A stretch of 64,000 nt of DNA from Rhodobacteraceae bacterium Araon29 (GCA_039640505.1 CP046865.1:186001-250000); one strand, 5' to 3'. Shown: positions 1 through 8,504, numbered from the stretch's first letter. Program-made: numbers and translations. The notes: generated from the letters alone by a model not told the origin.

Positions 1-887
1 ATGATTTGGCCTATTGGTTGCCGAATGGTGGTCAGGTTTATATTTTGCCAACCGGACATTTGCATATCATTCACGCCAATTACCCCGATATCGCTTGGCA
101 CGTTTAAACCGGCCTCTTTGATGGCGCTTAATGCACCGATGGAAAGTACATCATCGCCGCAGAAATAGGCTTCGGAATGGGATGCCCCGCGCAACAAACG
201 CTGCATTTCTTTGCGCCCGGCATCAAAAGAATATGCGTCTGCAAAGCTATAGCTCAACACTGCTTGTGGGTGTCTTAGCAACTCGTTCTGAAACCCGGTA
301 AATCGGTCTTGGGTTGACGTGGCCGGTTCTGGTCCGCCCAGAAACCCGATGTTCGTATAGCCGCGCCTGAGTAATTCATGTGCGGCCATCCGCCCGCATT
401 CTATATCGTCGATCCCAACGATGTGCATGTCAGGATCACTTGAATAGCGACCAAAACTATTCACCACAGGTACCCCGGCATCCCGAAAGGTTTTGGAAAA
501 CGCAGGGGGTAGGGTTGAAGACGCCACAATCACGCCATCGACAGAATATTGACGCAGCATCTGGGCTGAGCTTTCCGCATCAGTTTCAGCTGACAGGTTC
601 ACCAGTAAAGGTCGTAGGCCCCGATCCTGAAGCCCTCGTGTGAATTGATCAAAAACATCCAAAAACAGAGGGTTGTGAAAGTTATCGGACACCAAGCCGA
701 TTAACTTTGTCCTACGGGTGGTTAAGCTTCGAGCAAGAAAATTCGGGCTATAGCCCAACTCGCTTGCTGCCTTTTCAACTTTGCGGCGCATTTTCAAAGA
801 AACCGATGCGCCATCGGTAAAGGTACGAGACACCGCTGAGCGCGATACCCCTGCAAGTTTGGCGACATCATCCAGTGTTGTGGCCAT
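1..887 (-). CDS. LacI-family transcriptional regulator (3' end cut by window start)
   Basis: The protein starts at the ATG complementary to 885-887 and stays open to position 1, so about 295 residues are visible of the usual ~340. The N-terminus is a LacI helix-turn-helix (TTLDDVAKLAGVSRSAVSR), then the hinge region (GYSPNFLARSL) and a periplasmic-binding-like effector domain (KLIGLVSDNFHNPLF; later GVIGVNDMQMSGW and LTTIRQPIGQ). It is divergent from a sugar ABC transporter, and a perfect palindrome lies between them, so it most likely represses that transporter and itself and is released by the imported sugar. The effector cannot be read from the sequence. The missing part is only the last C-terminal segment. 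Confidence 0.93.
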   Translation of the reverse strand, partial: MATTLDDVAKLAGVSRSAVSRTFTDGASVSLKMRRKVEKAASELGYSPNFLARSLTTRRTKLIGLVSDNFHNPLFLDVFDQFTRGLQDRGLRPLLVNLSAETDAESSAQMLRQYSVDGVIVASSTLPPAFSKTFRDAGVPVVNSFGRYSSDPDMHIVGIDDIECGRMAAHELLRRGYTNIGFLGGPEPATSTQDRFTGFQNELLRHPQAVLSYSFADAYSFDAGRKEMQRLLRGASHSEAYFCGDDVLSIGALSAIKEAGLNVPSDIGVIGVNDMQMSGWQNINLTTIRQPIGQI

Positions 888-968
888 TAGCCAAGGTTCC
901 CTTCGACAGTTTGCAAGCCCGTTATATTCTGAATCCGAAAGACTGCCACTATTAAGTACTTTAAATAA

Positions 969-988
969 TTTTGCAACCGGTTGCAAAA
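969..988. promoter_or_regulatory. LacI-family operator, 20-bp perfect palindrome
   Basis: TTTTGCAACCGGTTGCAAAA is perfectly symmetric around 978/979. The central CCGG flanked by TTGCAA/TTGCAA halves is the classic form of a LacI/GalR-family operator. It lies 82 bp upstream of the leftward lacI gene and 162 bp upstream of the rightward sugar-binding protein gene. Binding by the adjacent regulator is inferred. Confidence 0.8.
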
Positions 989-1149
989 AATACAAATTTG
1001 TGGTTTCCTTGATTCTGTCGGCTTTCGAAGCCGGTCCTTTGCGCTGTGTACTAATACTTGGACATTGGGCAAGGAGTAACAACTTGCCCAAACTTTGGGC
1101 TCCGGTGCTGACACATTGGTGAGCCGGCACCTTTTTTGGGAGGAAATTC

Positions 1150-2088
1150 ATGAAGAAAACTCTATTGGCGACAAGCCTCGTTGTTCTTACGGGCACAACC
1201 GCATTTGCCGAAACTATTGGGGCAACGTTTTCACGGTTCGATGACAACTGGCTGACCGTTTTGCGGAACGGCATGGTTGAGTATGCGGGGACTATTGACG
1301 GCCTTTCGTATCAGCAAGAAGACGCATCTGACGATCTTGCCAAGCAAATCGACCAGGTGAAAAACTTTGTAGCATCAGGCGTTGATGCAATCATCGTAAA
1401 CATCGTTGACACATCTGCTGGTGCAGCTGTTTCCGCAGCCGCTGGTGACACTCCGCTGGTATATGTTAACCGCGAACCTGACAATGTGAACGAACTGCCT
1501 GCAACTCAGGCCTTCGTTGCATCGAACGAAATCGAATCTGGCACACTTTCCGCATTCGAGATTTGTAAAAACCTGCGTGCTGACGGCAAAGCCGGTGGTG
1601 CAACTGGTTACTTAATGAACGGTCAGCTTTCCAACCAGGCTGCTGTTCAGCGCTCAAAAGACGTTCACGACGTGATCGGCATGGACATGTGTAACTTCAT
1701 GACAATCATTGACGAGCAGACTGCAAACTGGTCGCGTGACGAAGCGCAAGACTTGATGACCAATTGGATGTCTTCTGGCGAGCCGTTTGACTTCGTTTTG
1801 GCAAACAACGACGAAATGGCAATCGGTGCGATCCAGGCAATGAAAGCTGCCGGCATGGATATGGCTGACGTGCAGGTTGGCGGTGTTGATGCATCGCAAG
1901 ACGCTCTGCTCGCAATGGCAGTTGGTGATTATGACGTAACAGTGTTCCAAGACTCTGTTGGTCAGGGTACTGGCTCGATTGATACAGCAATTCGCTTGAT
2001 CGCTGGTGAAAAAGTAGACAAGAAAGTCTATATCCCATTCGTATTGGTTACACCTGCGAACATGGGCGACTTCATGGACAAGAACTAA
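1150..2088 (+). CDS. Sugar ABC transporter periplasmic substrate-binding protein (CUT2/ribose type)
   Basis: 312 residues with a typical Sec signal peptide (MKKTLLATSLVVLTGTTAFA) and a type I periplasmic binding fold: ETIGATFSRFDDNW at the mature N-terminus, GVDAIIVNIVD near residue 80, and the NNDEMAIGAIQAMKAAG segment near 215 that resembles galactose/inositol/ribose binders. A good ribosome site (GGGAGGAAATTC) precedes the ATG. First gene of a binding protein-permease-ATPase set under the LacI operator. A strong hairpin follows the stop, as expected when the binding protein is made in excess. The substrate is probably a monosaccharide or inositol; the exact one cannot be read. Confidence 0.9.
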   Translation: MKKTLLATSLVVLTGTTAFAETIGATFSRFDDNWLTVLRNGMVEYAGTIDGLSYQQEDASDDLAKQIDQVKNFVASGVDAIIVNIVDTSAGAAVSAAAGDTPLVYVNREPDNVNELPATQAFVASNEIESGTLSAFEICKNLRADGKAGGATGYLMNGQLSNQAAVQRSKDVHDVIGMDMCNFMTIIDEQTANWSRDEAQDLMTNWMSSGEPFDFVLANNDEMAIGAIQAMKAAGMDMADVQVGGVDASQDALLAMAVGDYDVTVFQDSVGQGTGSIDTAIRLIAGEKVDKKVYIPFVLVTPANMGDFMDKN

Positions 2089-2109
2089 GTTCTTTAGAAA
2101 ATTAAATCC

Positions 2110-2138
2110 GCGGGGCGGCGCTTTTGGCGCCGTCCCGC
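2110..2138 (+). terminator. Intercistronic hairpin after the binding-protein gene
   Basis: GCGGGGCGGCGC (2110-2121) pairs with GCGCCGTCCCGC (2127-2138) across a TTTTG loop, with one G-U pair. There is no long T tract after it, and the permease gene starts 33 bp downstream. It probably stabilises the binding-protein mRNA or partly terminates transcription. Confidence 0.65.
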
Positions 2139-2171
2139 ACTCGTAAAAGCGCATAACAAGGGGCTTCATCA

Positions 2172-3245
2172 ATGGAAGATACGAGCCAAGGCACAGGCGG
2201 ACTAACGTTTGATAAATCCAAGCGATCTTGGCCCAATGAGATGAACATCCTTTTCGCGTTGATCATCATCATCGTGATTTTCGAGATTTTAGGGCAGGCT
2301 CTGCCCTATATGAATGACCAAAGCTTCCTGTTTGATTCAAGGGACCGTTTTGATTCAATCTTTAACGAAGCTCGGTTAAAAATTATTATCCTGCAGGTTG
2401 CGATTATTGGGATCATCGCACTTGGCGTAACGCAAGTAATCATCACTGCTGGTATCGATCTCAGTTCCGGTCCCCTTGTTGCAGCGACGGCTATGATTGC
2501 GATGAGCCTTGGACAGACCGAATTGGTCAACGGTTTCCCGAACCCCAAAGCGGTGTTTGGCGTATGGGCCATGGACTTACCGGTGATTGTACCGGTGGTA
2601 GCGGGACTTATATTCGGGGCCATGATCGGGGCCATCAATGGAACATTTATTGCGTATTTTCGCATACCACCCTTTATCGCGACGCTTGGCATGTTTATGA
2701 TTTGTCGGGGTATTGCACTTTGGTGGTCTGGCGGTAATCCAGTTTCATTTCCAACGGAAAGTTTCAAATCCATCGGTTCGGGTATGATGCCCGTATTTTG
2801 GTTCTTATCCCTGGCGGTGATTTTCCACTTTATCCTAAAGTATACGGTTTATGGAAAACACACTTATGCGATTGGCTCAAACGAAGAAGCTGCGCGAATG
2901 TCGGGTATTAATGTAAAACGACATAAAGTCTTGGTCTACATGATCGCCTCTATGCTGGCGGCTTTCGCTGGCGTCATACTGAGTGCCAAAGCCTCAACAG
3001 CACAAGCCGGCATGGGCGAATTTTACGAGCTCTTTGCCATTGCCATGGCCGTCATTGGGGGTATCAGTTTAACCGGGGGCCGGGGATCAATCATCGGTAC
3101 CGTTCTCGGCGCGATGGTCTTCGGAGTTATTCGTTCCGGGTTCACCTTTGTGAAATTGGACGGATCATATCAGTTGATGGCCATGGGCGGTATCATCATC
3201 GCAGCGGTAGTTCTAGACCAATATCGACAACGCAATAAAGCCTAA
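2172..3245 (+). CDS. Sugar ABC transporter permease (RbsC/YphD type)
   Basis: 357 residues, about 8-10 hydrophobic segments, with the BPD_transp_2 family signatures: ALGVTQVIITAGIDLSSGPLVA in the first half (GIDLSSG motif), NGTFIAYFRIPPFIATLGM, GKHTYAIGSNEEAARMSGI in the cytoplasmic loop that contacts the ATPase, and IGGISLTGGRGSIIGT near the C-terminus. There is a long N-terminal stretch before the first conserved core helix. It forms the inner-membrane channel for the substrate delivered by the preceding binding protein. The ATPase gene follows after 17 bp. Confidence 0.92.
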   Translation: MEDTSQGTGGLTFDKSKRSWPNEMNILFALIIIIVIFEILGQALPYMNDQSFLFDSRDRFDSIFNEARLKIIILQVAIIGIIALGVTQVIITAGIDLSSGPLVAATAMIAMSLGQTELVNGFPNPKAVFGVWAMDLPVIVPVVAGLIFGAMIGAINGTFIAYFRIPPFIATLGMFMICRGIALWWSGGNPVSFPTESFKSIGSGMMPVFWFLSLAVIFHFILKYTVYGKHTYAIGSNEEAARMSGINVKRHKVLVYMIASMLAAFAGVILSAKASTAQAGMGEFYELFAIAMAVIGGISLTGGRGSIIGTVLGAMVFGVIRSGFTFVKLDGSYQLMAMGGIIIAAVVLDQYRQRNKA

Positions 3246-3262
3246 GGTTGGGAGAGATAGAT

Positions 3263-4042
3263 ATGAGCGACGAAATCGTTCTTAAAGCACAGGACCTAAC
3301 CAAGCATTACGGGGGCGTTCATGCGCTGGAAGGTGCCGACTTCGAAATGAAGAAGGGTGAGCACGTTGCTATTGTGGGTGACAATGGCGCCGGTAAATCC
3401 ACATTTGTGCGTCAGATCACTGGCGTAGAGCAGCGTACGCGCGGCAGAGTTTGGCTTTACGGCGATGAAGTGAATTTTGCTGGTCCACTGGATGCGCGCG
3501 AAGCCGGGATTGAAACTGTGTTTCAGACACTGGCACTTGCGGATGACCTTGATGTGCCGGATAATCTCTTTCTGGGACGTGAAAAAACCTTTGCAAATTG
3601 GCTCGGACCCTTTCGCATTCTCGACTATAAAGGAATGCGCAAAGCAACGTTGGCGGGTCTTGAAAAAACAGCTGTGAAAATCCCTAACATTCGCAATACC
3701 ATCCAAAATATGTCAGGAGGTCAACGGCAGTGCGTTGCTATTGCTCGCACGGCAACATTTCAGTCGCGACTGACCATTATGGATGAGCCAACGGCAGCGC
3801 TAGGGGTACAGGAAACCGAACAGGTCGAACATATCATCAAGACATTGAAAGAGAACGGTGAACCATTAATTCTTGTCAGTCACAATATGCGACAGGTCTT
3901 TGACCTTGTCGATCGTATTGTTGTTTTTCGGCGTGGACGAATTTGTGCCAACCTGTCCAAAGCCGATACAGATCCGCAAGATGTTGTTGCCTACATTACA
4001 GGTGCAAAAACTGGCGAAGAATATGAAGAGTCTGCACTTTAA
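3263..4042 (+). CDS. Sugar ABC transporter ATP-binding protein, single-domain (FrcA-like)
   Basis: 259 residues from the ATG at 3263, chosen because GGGAGAGA lies about 7 bp upstream; an in-frame TTG at 3248 lacks such a site. Walker A is GDNGAGKST, the signature is MSGGQRQCVAIAR, and Walker B is LTIMDEPTAALG. Most CUT2 sugar importers use a double-length ATPase of about 500 residues. This one has a single ABC domain like the fructose importer ATPase FrcA, so it presumably works as a homodimer. Last gene of the operon; the converging TRAP operon ends 67 bp further on. Confidence 0.92.
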   Translation: MSDEIVLKAQDLTKHYGGVHALEGADFEMKKGEHVAIVGDNGAGKSTFVRQITGVEQRTRGRVWLYGDEVNFAGPLDAREAGIETVFQTLALADDLDVPDNLFLGREKTFANWLGPFRILDYKGMRKATLAGLEKTAVKIPNIRNTIQNMSGGQRQCVAIARTATFQSRLTIMDEPTAALGVQETEQVEHIIKTLKENGEPLILVSHNMRQVFDLVDRIVVFRRGRICANLSKADTDPQDVVAYITGAKTGEEYEESAL

Positions 4043-4109
4043 TTGAAGCTTTTATGCAAAGCCAGAAACAAGAGTGGATCATAAAACTAATTCTTATGTA
4101 AAATTCCAT

Positions 4110-5456
4110 CTATTGCGGTAGCAAGAATAAAGTGATCGCTGGAAAAGTAATCAAAATGGCCACTCGGACCAAATCGGTGGCCACAAAAAAACCAACCGCT
4201 TTATAGGTTTCAACCGCAGGGGTTTGCCGGTCCATCGCATTAATCACAAAAAGGTTGAGCCCCACAGGTGGCGTAATCAAACCCACCTCGACCACAATTA
4301 AAACCAAGATCCCAAACCAAATTGCTAGATGCTCGGGCGGTAAGGCGAAATCTAATGACATTACGACGGGAAAGAAGATTGGAACTGTCAGCAGTATCAT
4401 CGAAAGACTGTCCATCAAACAGCCTAAAAGCAAATAGAAAACTAAAATTAACAGCAAAACCCCGATAGGGCTGAGGCCCTGATTTACAACCCAGCCTGCG
4501 ATTTCCTGCGGCACTTGTGTCAGGCTTAGAAAGCCATTGTAAAACCCAGCTCCCAGGATGATAAAAAAGATCATAGCCGAGGACCGACCCGTTACCAGAA
4601 AGCTATCGATTAAGCTGGACCATGTCAGACCTCCGCTTCGCCACGCAATTAAACCCACGCCAAACGCCCCAACAGCCGCTCCTTCGGTGGGGGTAAAGAG
4701 TGCTTGAATTCCGTTTTGGGACCAATTCCAATCACCAGCAATTCCGAAAATAACCAGCAAAAAAATCATCACAACGGGCCAAACTTTGGCCAGGGCATGG
4801 AAACGCTGTTTGTATGGCACTGGAGCGCGGGTTCCTGCGCGATCAGGATAAAGGCGGACATAGATCGATACCGCAACCATATAACCAAGCGCAGCCATAA
4901 TGCCTGGCACAAAGGCAGCTAGAAACAGTTTTGAGATATTTTGTTCCGCCAAGATGGCATAGATCACTAAAACCACAGAGGGCGGAATTAAAATTCCCAA
5001 GGTTCCCCCTGCTGCAAGAGTGGCAGTAGAAAACCCACCGGCATAGCCATAGGCTTTGAGTTCAGGGAGCGCTACTCGGCCCATCGTACCAGCGGTTGCC
5101 AATGAGGATCCAGCAATCGCCCCAAACCCGGCGCAGGCCCCAATAGCAGCCATAGCGACACCGCCTTTAAGGTGTCCTAACCAGCTTTCAGCCGCTTTGA
5201 AAAGCGCCTGAGACATCCCGCCAAGAGTGGCGAATTGCCCCATCAACAAGAACATTGGGATAATTGAAAGTGAGTAGTTTGAAAACGTACTATAGGTTTC
5301 ATTTTTCATCTTTGCCAAAGCCATATTGGAGGTGCCGGTCACAAGGAATAACCCCCCAAAGCCAACCAAAAACATAGCAAGACCAATCGGCACGCGCAAA
5401 AATATTAAGACCAAAAGTGCGGGAAACGAGGCCAGTCCAATTTCTAGGGTGGTCAT
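4110..5456 (-). CDS. dctM: TRAP transporter large permease subunit DctM
   Basis: 448 residues, strongly hydrophobic throughout (about 12 membrane segments), with DctM family signatures such as RVPIGLAMFLVG, CAGFGAIAGSSLATAGTMG, GGTLGILIPPSVVLVIYA and the C-terminal GLITPPVGLNLFVI. It is the ion-coupled transport subunit of a tripartite ATP-independent periplasmic transporter. Its start ATGA overlaps the stop of the small subunit. No DctP-type binding protein is encoded nearby. Confidence 0.93.
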   Translation of the reverse strand: MTTLEIGLASFPALLVLIFLRVPIGLAMFLVGFGGLFLVTGTSNMALAKMKNETYSTFSNYSLSIIPMFLLMGQFATLGGMSQALFKAAESWLGHLKGGVAMAAIGACAGFGAIAGSSLATAGTMGRVALPELKAYGYAGGFSTATLAAGGTLGILIPPSVVLVIYAILAEQNISKLFLAAFVPGIMAALGYMVAVSIYVRLYPDRAGTRAPVPYKQRFHALAKVWPVVMIFLLVIFGIAGDWNWSQNGIQALFTPTEGAAVGAFGVGLIAWRSGGLTWSSLIDSFLVTGRSSAMIFFIILGAGFYNGFLSLTQVPQEIAGWVVNQGLSPIGVLLLILVFYLLLGCLMDSLSMILLTVPIFFPVVMSLDFALPPEHLAIWFGILVLIVVEVGLITPPVGLNLFVINAMDRQTPAVETYKAVGFFVATDLVRVAILITFPAITLFLLPQ

Positions 5457-6037
5457 TGCTCAGCGCTTTCGTTTTCAGTAAGCAGTTCTTTACCACTTAG
5501 CGCCTCTAGAATTCTGACTATTGCCATAAAAATGGAAACCAATGCGGCAAGCGCTGCGCCCAAAAAACTTGCTGCATAGGCCCACCAAATTGGAAACTGC
5601 AATAAAAAAGTTGTCTCTCCATATCGCTGTTTTGCCTCCATACCGGCGAACAGGCGCCAAGCAATCAATCCCAAAACAAGCGCAAAAAGGCACTCGGAAA
5701 TCATTTTTAAAACCTGATTGCTTCGCAGGGATAATTTTGATGTAAGAACGTCAACTGTTGCATGGCTGCCGCTCAGTTGGCACAGGGGTAGAAAAGCAAA
5801 TATTGCAAAGGCAACACCTGCTTCTACCAATTCAAAATCACCATTGATTGCTCCGATCCCAACCCCAAGCGCCCAATTCGAGAAGTCGGTGAAATTTGTT
5901 TGCATAAAAGCGCCATGAAGCACGGTGCCAACCGACCTGCCAAGCACAGAGGTGCAAACCAATAAAATCAAACTAATTAGGACAAGCCCCCCCAATACGG
6001 CCATCGCATGCGCCAGTTTTTTGATTAAAGAATACAT
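5453..6037 (-). CDS. dctQ: TRAP transporter small permease subunit DctQ
   Basis: 194 residues with four predicted membrane helices: the N-terminal MAVLGGLVLISLILLV stretch, a helix around residue 75 (FAIFAFLPLCQLSG), one around 110 (CLFALVLGLIAWRLF), and a last one near 155 (FLGAALAALVSIFMAIV). This matches the four-helix DctQ fold. It partners DctM, with a 4-bp gene overlap. It lies 10 bp downstream of the FAH-family gene, so the three form one leftward operon. It is longer than many DctQ proteins because of an extended loop between the first two helices. Confidence 0.88.
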   Translation of the reverse strand: MYSLIKKLAHAMAVLGGLVLISLILLVCTSVLGRSVGTVLHGAFMQTNFTDFSNWALGVGIGAINGDFELVEAGVAFAIFAFLPLCQLSGSHATVDVLTSKLSLRSNQVLKMISECLFALVLGLIAWRLFAGMEAKQRYGETTFLLQFPIWWAYAASFLGAALAALVSIFMAIVRILEALSGKELLTENESAEQ

Positions 6038-6047
6038 TTTGTGGTGC

Positions 6048-6745
6048 CTACTCGGCCTCAGAAATTGTTAGTGAAATTGGTTCTAAACCCTCAATTCCAC
6101 CAGTTATCTTGTCACCGGGTACCACTGGGCCCACACCAGCGGGCGTTCCCGTTAGGATTAAATCTCCTGGTCGCAGGTGATAAAAATGGGATAGGTGGGA
6201 AACAATTTCGTCAACTGCCCAAACCATATCGCTTAGGCGCGCGTCTTGTTTCAAGTCGCCGTTAAGCGCTAGATGAATCCGTTGAGGTCCAATATCACCT
6301 ATGCTTTCCGCAGGCGTAAGCGGGGCGAAGACCGCGGATCCTTCGACGTCTTTTCCCAAATCCCATGGTCGCTGTTTGGCACGCTCAGCAAGTTGTAAAT
6401 CGCGCCGCGTCATATCCAGAGCACAGCAATAAGAGTGAATGGCACTACGAGCTAGATCTTTGCCAGCGCGAAATACGGGCGTGCCTATTGCAAGTGCCAA
6501 TTCCATTTCATAATGAAAATTTTCAGTTCCGGGGGATAGGCCAGCAAACTGCCGTTTGCTTGAGCTGCCCAAGGCGTTTTTGTAAAATAGAAGGGCGCTT
6601 CGCGATCCACTTCCAAGCCCATTTCTATGGCGTGCTCAACATAATTACGTCCCACGCAAAAGATACGTCCAACTGGGTAATATGCAGAACCGTCTGACAT
6701 TGGCACAGCAGGTAAAGCTGGTAGATCAAACAACAATTGGTTCAC
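6048..6745 (-). pseudogene. Fumarylacetoacetate hydrolase (FAH) family protein, interrupted by a 1-bp frameshift
   Basis: The N-terminal part (GRIFCVGRNYVEHAIEMG, FYFTKTPWAAQANGSLLAY) and the C-terminal part (GTENFHYEMELALAIG, WAVDEIVSHLS, GDLILTGTPAGVGPV) are both clear FAH family, but lie in different frames. The join is at the run of five Gs at 6531-6535 (five Cs in the coding strand); a sixth C would restore one ~232-residue protein reading YPPGTENF. The GTG start at 6745 is favoured by AGGAGG 7 bp upstream. FAH proteins hydrolyse acylpyruvates or decarboxylate related diacids in aromatic and hydroxy-acid catabolism, which suggests the TRAP system brings in such a compound. It is either a recent pseudogene or a base-calling error. 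Confidence 0.82.
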
Positions 6746-7159
6746 GTCAACACCTCCTATGGGTTGTGCAAGGCTTACCCAGTGAACGGCTGCAAAGTAA
6801 AGCAAAACACTATTGGCTCTGGTTAAAAAAGACCATTGTGACCAATAAAAGCTCCGCAAACTCACTTATGCGGATATTGGCAATTGCCGCGCACCCTTAA
6901 ACAATAAGACAAAAGCGCCGTATTAACGAACAGCAATTAGATTTCATTTCCCTCCCTATTTAACTGGCCGGGCGCTTTGCCCGGCTTTTCCTGTTTATTG
7001 GCGTTATGTTTTGTTTGAAATAATGAAAGCTAAGAATAAGCCCCTGAAAAGCAGAGCCAATGTCATTACAAAACAATAAATTTGATTACAGACAGACAAT
7101 TTGCTTAAATACCTGAATAATCGAGAATTTTCTAACAGGGGCTTTTAAAGGGGCGAGAT
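6746..7159. other. Intergenic region without a recognisable gene; hairpin and aborted gene start
   Basis: About 410 bp between the leftward FAH gene and the rightward resolvase-like gene. It holds a hairpin at 6967-6985 and, on the minus strand, a good ribosome site (GGGAGG, 6951-6956) followed by ATG at 6945-6947. That frame stops after 16 codons (MKSNCCSLIRRFCLIV). This is where a TRAP binding-protein gene would be expected. Upstream of 7160 there is a loose promoter-like pair, TTGATT and TAAATA, 18 bp apart. Confidence 0.5.
6967..6989 (+). terminator. GC-rich hairpin followed by TTTT
   Basis: GCCGGGC (6967-6973) pairs with GCCCGGC (6979-6985), loop GCTTT, followed on the plus strand by TTTTCC. 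It has intrinsic-terminator form in the plus direction, but no plus-strand gene precedes it. On the minus strand it sits just before the aborted start at 6947, so it could also be a leader structure. Confidence 0.45.
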
Positions 7160-7585
7160 ATGTTGGTGGGGTATTCTAGGACTGCATTGGTCCAGCCAGA
7201 AGAGGATGGTGACCTAGAGCTTGAGGCGTTAAAAAACTATGGATGCCATGAAGAAAACATCTATCAAGAACAAACCGCAAGCAGCGATGAGCGCTATCAA
7301 TTGCATATGGCGTTAAACTGTTTAAGAAAAGACGATAAGTTTGTTGTCAACAAACTCTCAAGTTTGGGGTATCAACCGGAAGACTTTGAAAAGGTCTTTC
7401 AGCATATTGAAAAAAAATCATCGTATTTGGTGATTTTAGATATTGCCGGACAAGAACTAGATTCCTCTAATAAACATGGCCAGTCCATGTTGGTATCCCT
7501 CAAAGCAATGGCAGGTATTAATTTTGAGTTTCTGCGCGAAAAAAAGTTAGAAGAAATAAGACTAAAGCGAGATAAGCTAGCGTAA
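7160..7585 (+). CDS. Resolvase-like N-terminal domain protein lacking catalytic residues
   Basis: 141 residues. Length, order of elements and several motifs match the catalytic domain of small serine recombinases: MLVGYSRT at the start, GDKFVV-like KDDKFVVNKL near 57-66, the LDSSNKHGQSMLVSLKAMAG segment near 105, and a long charged C-terminal helix. Aligned with gamma-delta resolvase, the catalytic Ser10 is Ala9 here. Asp67, Arg68 and Arg71 are Ser67, Ser68 and Tyr71; only the Arg8 equivalent (Arg7) remains. No DNA-binding domain follows. It therefore cannot cut DNA by the known mechanism; a retained dimerisation or regulatory role is speculation. AAAGGGG precedes the ATG. The family assignment rests on eye alignment only. 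Confidence 0.7.
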   Translation: MLVGYSRTALVQPEEDGDLELEALKNYGCHEENIYQEQTASSDERYQLHMALNCLRKDDKFVVNKLSSLGYQPEDFEKVFQHIEKKSSYLVILDIAGQELDSSNKHGQSMLVSLKAMAGINFEFLREKKLEEIRLKRDKLA

Positions 7586-7620
7586 ACGAATACCACGTAC
7601 TACGCGCCAATTCGATTTTA

Positions 7621-8088
7621 TTATTTATCACTGTCGCTTGGGACAGTTTCGATCCGGTCTTGCTCATTGTAACGATATCCGAGCAGTTGGCATTTTGAAA
7701 TGCTGTTCAGTTTTTGAAGTTGCACATTCACAATGGTGGTCCACATTTCAGTACCAAATTTTTGCATCATTTTCCCATCAATGGTTTGCATCAAAGTTGC
7801 GCACTGTCCGGTGCTTCCCGGTGCAAGCATGGTTGCGCCCTGCGTACAATTGAGTTCCGTGTTTCCAAGCAAGTTTTCGTTTGCATTATAAAAAAGTACA
7901 GAAACCCCGGAAACTTTGCGGCCTGTTGGGTTTTTAACTTGGGCCGATAGAGTGTAATTCGCTACAGGACCCAAGTTATCCTGCCCAAATTTCAGCAAAA
8001 TACTACAGGGTAGAAATTCATCCGACAAAACGTTTTGTGACCAGCAACTTAGTGCAATTGTAAAGGCTGCTAAAGATACTCTAACCAC
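7621..8088 (-). CDS. Hypothetical exported protein
   Basis: 155 residues with an N-terminal signal sequence (MVRVSLAAFTIALSCWSQNVLS) and a mature part with four cysteines after the leader (PCSILL, NCTQGA, QCATLM, KCQLLGY), consistent with two periplasmic disulphides. The segment LSAQVKNPTGRKVSGVSVLFYN looks like the beta-sandwich pattern of FxLYD-type extracellular domains, but I do not recognise a named family. It converges with the resolvase-like gene 35 bp away. Function unknown. Confidence 0.65.
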   Translation of the reverse strand: MVRVSLAAFTIALSCWSQNVLSDEFLPCSILLKFGQDNLGPVANYTLSAQVKNPTGRKVSGVSVLFYNANENLLGNTELNCTQGATMLAPGSTGQCATLMQTIDGKMMQKFGTEMWTTIVNVQLQKLNSISKCQLLGYRYNEQDRIETVPSDSDK

Positions 8089-8320
8089 TTAAAACCTCAT
8101 CTCTTTTCAAAGTCTTCAAAAGGGCTTTCATAGATTGTTTGAGTATAGTTTGTTTGATGAAAAATCACAAATTAACAGTCAAACAATAACGTGGTTCAAA
8201 TAAATATAAGGTTTTTGCCAATAGGGGCTTTCGGAAATATTTGCTTAATTGCAGTCTTATCAGTTGATTTTCTTGTCAATTTTGGCATTGATATAACCAG
8301 TCAAATTGGAGAACGAAAAA

Positions 8321-8443
8321 ATGAAAAAATATCTGGCATTATCCGTTGTTATATTGGGGCTTTCTGCATGTAGTGTCGTAGAAGATTATAACCTGAATCC
8401 ATTGGGCTGGTTTGGCGGTAGTTCAGACTCTAGCAGCGAATAA
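8321..8443 (+). CDS. Small lipoprotein, 40 residues
   Basis: MKKYLALSVVILGLSAC is a complete lipoprotein signal with lipobox LSAC (Cys17), followed by only 23 residues ending in serines and acidic residues (SSDSSSE). The segment NPLGWFGG resembles a NPxxWFG motif that I recall from tiny Rhodobacteraceae lipoproteins. GGAG lies 9 bp upstream of the ATG and a clean terminator follows 62 bp after the stop, so this is a complete one-gene transcription unit. The Asp-free +2 position (Ser) predicts outer-membrane sorting. Role unknown; small lipoproteins of this kind often influence envelope assembly. Confidence 0.7.
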   Translation: MKKYLALSVVILGLSACSVVEDYNLNPLGWFGGSSDSSSE

Positions 8444-8504
8444 ACCCAAAAACGGACCCGATAAAATCTGCTGAAATGCTGTGGAAAGACCATAGCAGTT
8501 CACA

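Noticed and set aside
1654-2172. 172-residue open frame on the minus strand opposite the sugar-binding protein
   Set aside because: It overlaps a clear exported binding protein and has no ribosome site or motif of its own.
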